The notes below the pieces were generated by a model that was not told the DNA's origin, made no database searches, and worked only from the letters and a program-made list of their open reading frames with translations. From CAZWKI01 sp964634645 (lineage in GTDB: Bacteria > Patescibacteriota > Patescibacteriia > UBA1558 > S5-K13), in assembly GCA_964634645.1 (NCBI GenBank), contig CAZWKI010000005.1, forward strand, positions 1-43,990: DNA of 43,990 bases, given 5' to 3'. Positions within the stretch are counted from its first letter, which is position 1; the number at the start of each line of letters is the position of its first letter. A program made the position numbers and the translations under genes. This document shows, piece by piece, positions 39,798 through 43,990 of this stretch.

Positions 39798-41716
39798 AAC
39801 TCATCATATTCTTTGGCAAATTTTCTATAATTTTCTATATGCCTCTGAACAATCTTTTTTCTATTTCTAAAAATATAATATCTTATTTTTTCTGATTTCT
39901 CATTATAAATTAATATAAAAACATCGCCTCGTCTTGATCTTCCTGTTCTGCCTATCATCTGAATACATCTTCTTATGTCTGAAACTGGTTCAAAAAGCAC
40001 AACAGTATCAACGTAAGGAAAATCAAGACCCTGTTCACCGACTGATGTAGAGACCAAAACGTCTATTTTACCTGATTTAAATTCAGAAAGAACTGTTTCT
40101 TGTTCTTTTTGACTCATTCCAGGATCTTTTAACTTGTGAGATTGACCAAACAAACCTTCAGCTCTTTTATTTGGACGTTTTTGTCTTATATAATGGATTA
40201 CTCTTTTTAACGTATCTCTATATGGCGTAAAAATAATCATTTGACCAGTTTGGTGAGAAATAAGATATTCAAGTTTTTGTAATTTTAAATCCTTATTTAT
40301 CTCACTCCAATTAATATTGCCTCTAATAAAATTTTCGGGTAAATCTTCTTGCCATAAATTATTCCAGGCAAATTCAATAATCGACCTTTCAATCTCTGTA
40401 TTTGTAATAAACTCATATAAAGAAGGTTTCTTTTTTATCTTCTTCTTTGAATTGTTCTTTTTGTTCAGAAGTATTTTTTCTCTTAGTATCAAATTCTCTC
40501 GATATTTTCTTTGCAAAAAGTCTCTAAATTCGCTAACACCCTTTTTCAAAGAAGAAAAAGAGGCATTTAAAAGACCTAAAACTCCCCAATTTTTCTGAAG
40601 CATATAAATTCTTTGATCTCCAGGAAAATCTTCACAATATTTTTTCAATTTTCTGTCTAATTCTTTGAATTTTTCTATTGTTATTCCTGCTATAAGGTTG
40701 TTAGTGTCTTTGTAGGCCATTTCTTCAAGAATTGTATAAAATTCACACTCATCAATACCGGGCGACTTTGATATACTAATCATTTTTTTGATTATCAAAG
40801 CAGTAGCTCTTGATAATTGATGTTTTATATTCTCTTCTAAAATAGATGTATCTTTTTCAATAAAAATGGGGGTTATTTTTTTTTCAAAAGTATATGGGGC
40901 AACATCATCGCTTTCATAACATTTAGCAATAATTCCCGTATAGCTAATTTTGAAAGCTCTTCTTAACTCTTCTAATTTATTCACCTTAGAATCTGGGGAT
41001 GCTGTAAAACCAAGAAACCTAATCTGATTCTCATCACCAAATTCATGATAAAATTTTATAAGCTCTGCATATGCATATTTACCTCTTAGATTATGAGCTT
41101 CATCGAGAACGATAAGGGCCATATCATAAGGATTTGCAACACCAAATTCTTGTTTTGATTTATTGAGCTCAGAAAGCATTGTTTCTGGAGTTGCAATAAT
41201 AATGTTGCTTTCATTCCATATTGTAAGTCTTTTTTTCTGGCTTGTTGATCCCGTAATAAGTCCTGCTTTTATGCCAATACAAATTTCGTTGATTTTATTA
41301 TAATGCTGGGAACAAAGAACTTTTGTTGGGGCCATAAGTAAAACTTTCTTTTTAGGATTTTTTCGTAAAATCAAAATCGAAACAAAAATTGCAATATATG
41401 TTTTCCCAAGTCCCGTATCTATATAAACAAGACTATTTTCTCTAAGACATGAAAAAACTATGTCTAAAATATAAATTCTTGCCTCGAATTTTTCTTTTTT
41501 CAAATTCTCATCAATAATATAACAAATTTCTTTGTGCCATTCTTCTTCTATGACAAACTCGTGTTTTAATTTCAGTTCTGTTAATAAATACATGAGTTTT
41601 TCACGAAAATCCTCTTTGGCCAATTCAAAACCATTTTTCTCTGCTGGATCATCAATGAATTTATCAAATATGTTCATTTGATCATCAGTTTCAAAGCCCT
41701 TTCTATTTTTCCGCAT
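39785..41716 (-). CDS. Hef/FANCM/Mph1-like superfamily 2 helicase
   Basis: 643 residues, AGGAGG five bases before ATG 41716. Motifs: DTGLGKT (Walker A, 100-106), APTKVLCSQHY, TPETML, VLDEAH (203-208), GFTASP, then a long helical insertion as in Hef, and the second RecA-like domain with IIFTPYRDTLKRVI, MSQKEQETVLSEFKSG, VSTSVGEQGLDFPYVD and QMIGRTGR. The FGQSH-x-GMSQKEQ stretch is the mark of the archaeal Hef and eukaryotic FANCM/Mph1 group, which remodels stalled forks. Unlike archaeal Hef it lacks the ERCC4/XPF nuclease. Probably acts on replication forks or branched DNA; archaeal or ancient origin possible. Confidence 0.8.
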   Translation of the reverse strand: MRKNRKGFETDDQMNIFDKFIDDPAEKNGFELAKEDFREKLMYLLTELKLKHEFVIEEEWHKEICYIIDENLKKEKFEARIYILDIVFSCLRENSLVYIDTGLGKTYIAIFVSILILRKNPKKKVLLMAPTKVLCSQHYNKINEICIGIKAGLITGSTSQKKRLTIWNESNIIIATPETMLSELNKSKQEFGVANPYDMALIVLDEAHNLRGKYAYAELIKFYHEFGDENQIRFLGFTASPDSKVNKLEELRRAFKISYTGIIAKCYESDDVAPYTFEKKITPIFIEKDTSILEENIKHQLSRATALIIKKMISISKSPGIDECEFYTILEEMAYKDTNNLIAGITIEKFKELDRKLKKYCEDFPGDQRIYMLQKNWGVLGLLNASFSSLKKGVSEFRDFLQRKYRENLILREKILLNKKNNSKKKIKKKPSLYEFITNTEIERSIIEFAWNNLWQEDLPENFIRGNINWSEINKDLKLQKLEYLISHQTGQMIIFTPYRDTLKRVIHYIRQKRPNKRAEGLFGQSHKLKDPGMSQKEQETVLSEFKSGKIDVLVSTSVGEQGLDFPYVDTVVLFEPVSDIRRCIQMIGRTGRSRRGDVFILIYNEKSEKIRYYIFRNRKKIVQRHIENYRKFAKEYDELRAT

Positions 41717-41754
41717 TATTTCCTCCTATATTGTATGATTTTAAATTTTTATTT

Positions 41755-41783
41755 AGATTAACTCTAATGCCTGTAATTGTCAA
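41755..41783 (-). promoter_or_regulatory. Promoter of the Hef-like helicase gene
   Basis: Minus strand -35 TTGACA (41783-41778), 17-base spacer, -10 TAATCT (41760-41755). Confidence 0.65.
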
Positions 41784-41791
41784 ACACGCTG

Positions 41792-41820
41792 TTGACAAAT
41801 AAATTATATAATTATAGTAT
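41792..41820 (+). promoter_or_regulatory. Divergent promoter of the 41844 gene
   Basis: -35 TTGACA (41792-41797), 17-base spacer, -10 TAGTAT (41815-41820). Together with the opposing promoter it forms an inverted repeat TTGTCAA / TTGACAA with 8 bases between. Confidence 0.65.
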
Positions 41821-41843
41821 AAACGATTAAAAAGGAGGAATAT

Positions 41844-42206
41844 ATGTTACAAGAAATACTCTTAATTGCTGATCCCAAAAACAGAAATGTTGAGGTCGTA
41901 CTTGATTATTTTAGATATAGCGTAAACTATATTATAACAAGAACAACAATCTATGATATAAACACCTTGAATTTAGATGCTTATGAAGTTATTATTTTTT
42001 TAGAACAAGATTTAAATGATATTATTGCTATGAAAGAAAAATTTTCTGAAAAACATTTTATTGCTCTTGTAGATGGTTTTCCTAGTGGTTCTCTTATGTC
42101 AGAGCTTGAAAAAAATAATATAAAATATATGTTTTATTTGGAGAGTCCAAAAACAACTCTTGTTGAGCTCTTTGATATAATAAAAAAAATTCAAGACAAA
42201 AAATAA
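41844..42206 (+). CDS. Small receiver-like alpha/beta protein, unknown function
   Basis: 120 residues, AAGGAGG five to six bases before ATG 41844. Alternating strands and helices (EILLIADPKNRNVEVVLDYF, YEVIIFLEQDLNDI, HFIALVDGFPSGS, IKYMFYLESP) resemble the shape of response-regulator receiver domains, but the phospho-Asp and Lys positions are not clearly kept. It may be a degenerate receiver or another Rossmann-like protein. Divergent from the Hef-like helicase, with back-to-back promoters, so the two may be co-regulated. Confidence 0.6.
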   Translation: MLQEILLIADPKNRNVEVVLDYFRYSVNYIITRTTIYDINTLNLDAYEVIIFLEQDLNDIIAMKEKFSEKHFIALVDGFPSGSLMSELEKNNIKYMFYLESPKTTLVELFDIIKKIQDKK

Positions 42207-42235
42207 AGCCGCGATATAAACGCGGCTCTTTTATT
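42207..42235. terminator. Rho-independent terminator
   Basis: AGCCGCG / CGCGGCT (42207-42213, 42221-42227), then TCTTTTATTT. It directly follows the TAA of the 41844 gene and faces the end of the convergent gene. Confidence 0.85.
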
Positions 42236-43121
42236 TATAATATCTTTTTTTGCCCAATCCTTGTTTTAAACGAAGATACTTCCTAAATTCACAAAGAGAA
42301 TGCTCAATATTTCTAAGTGATAAATATGGAAAATTTGAAAAACATTTTTTGTAATATATGTCTTTCCATGATTTATTTTCTTTTTTTATTTCATCAAGAT
42401 ATTTACTTTGATATTTATGAAGAAAATAAATTTTTTCTAGCAATTCTTTTTTGCCTAATTTTTTATTATAAATTAGTTCAAGTCCCCACTTGGCACCTGG
42501 TCCAATATTTACAAAATCATTATCGATCCAGTTTTGCTTAAAAAATTGAAAATAACTTAAGTCCACCCAAATTTCATAAGCCAAAAAATTTCCAACACTT
42601 GGAATTTTTTTGATTATTTCAAAAGATTCTTTTGGTGTTCTTGAAAAATCTATTTTTTTTATAATTTTTTCTAAATTGTTGTCTTTAAAAAATTTTTGCA
42701 AATTATGTAAAATAAAAACATGCTTTGCTTCTTTTGTCTTATTTCCAGATATTAAATAGGCGTCATTAAAAATTGTATTTCCATTTTTTTTCAAATTATC
42801 AAATTTTTCTATTAAAATTTTTACCTGTTTAGAGTTAAATTCTTTAATAAGATTTATTTCCAGATCTTCATACAAATTATATTTATTAAAAAACCTATAA
42901 AAAACAACGTTTTGAAAAATGATTTTTCTATTCTTGATATTTTTCAATTTTTTTATTAAATAAAAAGTTCCCTTGTCTAATTCTCTATATACATTACAAA
43001 ATTTATACTTTTGAAGTATTTTGTCTTGTGTCCAAATATCACTCTTTTTACAAAAACGATTATACCAAACAAGCTGTCTGTCAAAAATAAATTGGAAAAA
43101 TTCTTTTTCTTTGTTTTTCAT
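42231..43121 (-). CDS. Protein like the helical domain of phage thymine-hypermodification enzymes (HMUDK_hel/aGPT-PPlase type)
   Basis: 296 residues, mostly helical and very Lys/Phe/Tyr-rich. Motifs: WYNRFCKKSDIWTQDKILQ, KFCNVYRELDKGT (about 38-52), NVVFYRFFN, a middle DNA-binding-like helix-hairpin (IIKKIPSVGNFLAYEIWVDL) and NIGPGAKWGLE. WTxDxIL, FxNVYRExD, FYRxFN and GPGAxxG match what I remember of the helical domain in phage 5-hmdU DNA kinases and glutamyl/putrescinyl thymine pyrophosphorylases, which is related to base-excision glycosylases. No kinase domain or partner is present. Possible roles are DNA base modification or recognition of a modified base. No phage genes are nearby. Assignment from motif memory, needs a profile search. 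Confidence 0.5.
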   Translation of the reverse strand: MKNKEKEFFQFIFDRQLVWYNRFCKKSDIWTQDKILQKYKFCNVYRELDKGTFYLIKKLKNIKNRKIIFQNVVFYRFFNKYNLYEDLEINLIKEFNSKQVKILIEKFDNLKKNGNTIFNDAYLISGNKTKEAKHVFILHNLQKFFKDNNLEKIIKKIDFSRTPKESFEIIKKIPSVGNFLAYEIWVDLSYFQFFKQNWIDNDFVNIGPGAKWGLELIYNKKLGKKELLEKIYFLHKYQSKYLDEIKKENKSWKDIYYKKCFSNFPYLSLRNIEHSLCEFRKYLRLKQGLGKKRYYK

Positions 43122-43261
43122 ATAATAATTTAATAAATTTATTTTATAATTATGTGATTAATAAATCAAACTGTATTTTGTTTAAGCTTTTTTTAATTCT
43201 TTTTTCTATATTTTCTTCATAAAATTTAACAAAAGTTTAGTTTTATAAAACTCTAAAATCT

Positions 43262-43270
43262 TGCTATAAT
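43262..43270 (+). promoter_or_regulatory. Promoter of the PBP gene
   Basis: Extended -10 TG-C-TATAAT (43262-43270), no clear -35. The leader to ATG 43401 is about 124 bases and consists largely of family D repeat text (43330-43395). Confidence 0.5.
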
Positions 43271-43329
43271 ATAATTAATTCATAATTTTCGGTTTTCAAT
43301 TTATAATTGATTGATTATTCATCTATTTC

Positions 43330-43395
43330 CTATAGAATTTCAAAATAATAAAATAGTAAATCAATGGCGAATAGCTAAATAGTAAATAAAAAGTA
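43330..43395. repeat. AT-rich intergenic repeat, family D
   Basis: AAATAGTAAATCAATGGCGA then TAGCTAAATAGTAAATAAAAA; similar to 37208-37243. Bases 43122-43261 hold no other recognisable feature. Confidence 0.45.
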
Positions 43396-43400
43396 TTTAT

Positions 43401-43990
43401 ATGCCTATAGATTATTTTAAAAAACCATCAAAATCATCCTGGTCTTCTAGATCTGTTGGTGGTTCTTATTCAAAAAAAGCAGAAACCACACGACTTAGAA
43501 AAATAAAAAAAAGAATGGCAAATGTTCAATTCTCTTCTTATGGAAAACCCGGCAAAAAAAGACCCAAAAATATTTTTTCTTTATTTGTAAGATTTTTACC
43601 TCAAATATTTACTTTATTTATAATATTTATAATATTTCTAGTTGCAATGTTTGCGTGGTACTCAAAAGATATTCCAGATCCAAACAAGATTATTGATAGA
43701 TCTATAGCGCAAAGCACGAAAATTTATGACCGCGAAGGCAAAACTCTTTTGTATGATATTCATGGAAATGAGCAAAGAACTCTTATTGAAATAAAGGATT
43801 TACCTCCATATGTAACTCAAGCAACGATTGCAATTGAAGATAAAGATTTTTATAAGCACTCTGGATTTTCTCTCTGGGCAATTTTCCGATCTGCAGTAAA
43901 AGACATTATGACTGGGCAACGTGCCGGTGGCTCAACACTCACTCAACAATTTGTAAAAAATGCAATTCTTACAAATGAAAAAAAGATTAG
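43401..43990 (+). CDS. Class A penicillin-binding protein (PBP1A-like), partial N-terminus
   Basis: 196 codons are open from ATG 43401 to the window end, starting MPIDYFKKPSKSSWSSRS. Cytoplasmic basic segment (~60 residues), membrane helix (FLPQIFTLFIIFIIFLVAMF), then the GT51 transglycosylase domain: STKIYDREGKTLLYDI, TIAIEDKDFYKHSGFSL (catalytic Glu in EDKDFY) and GGSTLTQQFVKN. Class A PBPs polymerise and cross-link peptidoglycan; the transpeptidase half lies outside. It shows that this organism makes its own wall. Confidence 0.93.
   Translation, partial: MPIDYFKKPSKSSWSSRSVGGSYSKKAETTRLRKIKKRMANVQFSSYGKPGKKRPKNIFSLFVRFLPQIFTLFIIFIIFLVAMFAWYSKDIPDPNKIIDRSIAQSTKIYDREGKTLLYDIHGNEQRTLIEIKDLPPYVTQATIAIEDKDFYKHSGFSLWAIFRSAVKDIMTGQRAGGSTLTQQFVKNAILTNEKKI

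Noticed and set aside
41777..41798. LexA-like operator at the Hef-like helicase promoter
   Set aside because: The shared half-site TTGACAA is also simply the -35 box, so the resemblance to the dyads at 19538-19558 is not independent evidence.
1..43990. CRISPR array
   Set aside because: No regularly spaced direct repeats of 25-40 bases with unique spacers, and no cas genes; the repeats seen are irregular and AT-rich.

Overview
The window is very AT-rich and looks like a member of the Candidate Phyla Radiation (Patescibacteria), probably Parcubacteria-like. The grounds are a PilB/PilO/PilN/PilM type IV pilus cluster next to secreted proteins with 'GWAW...GWI' and 'GIGTTTP...LxVNG' motifs, two small four-helix-bundle proteins, a REP-associated transposase, many short AT-rich intergenic repeats, and several apparently leaderless promoters. 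TGA ends normal genes, so I assume the standard bacterial code. Two 10-N assembly gaps (5466-5475 and 29947-29956) lie inside genes.

Layout. 1-4694 (minus): type IV pilus assembly genes. 4761-11940 (minus): large secreted or surface proteins (LamG, Ig-like plus Cys-rich repeats, tail-fibre-like). 12056-13009 (plus): a small membrane protein and LemA. 13138-15819 (minus): phosphohexomutase and a Trm11-like methyltransferase. 16024-18350 (plus): ComM (DNA uptake and recombination) between two four-helix-bundle genes that are flanked by inverted repeats. 18560-21035: a LexA/UmuD-like self-cleaving regulator, a tiny ORF encoding a sliding-clamp-binding-like motif, a RAYT transposase bracketed by REP palindromes, and exonuclease III. 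21166-23670: a small membrane protein, a probable minus-strand RNA, a DnaA-box-like pair and two Cys-containing genes, one with base composition unlike its neighbours. 23745-27970 (minus): rpsO-pnp plus a membrane protein. 28186-36093 (plus): prohibitin, tRNA-Glu, two GT-C glycosyltransferases, a YvlD-like protein, a flavodoxin-fold oxidoreductase, a surface protein broken at a G8 tract, and a GluR0-like channel split by a -1 frameshift. 36175-43990: phosphoesterase, VanW-like protein, Hsp20, a Hef/FANCM-like helicase, a protein resembling the helical domain of phage thymine-hypermodification enzymes, and the start of a class A PBP.

Themes. Pilus, ComM and surface proteins fit DNA uptake and attachment by a small epibiont. 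The LexA-like regulator, ExoIII and the Hef-like helicase form a scattered repair set. The most interesting leads are the GluR0-like receptor with a dnaX-type slippery heptamer at the frame change, the poly-G tract that would switch a surface protein on and off, the octapeptide carrying QLPLF downstream of the LexA-like gene, the RAYT/REP unit with its built-in promoter and attenuator, and the hypermodification-like protein beside the Hef-like helicase.
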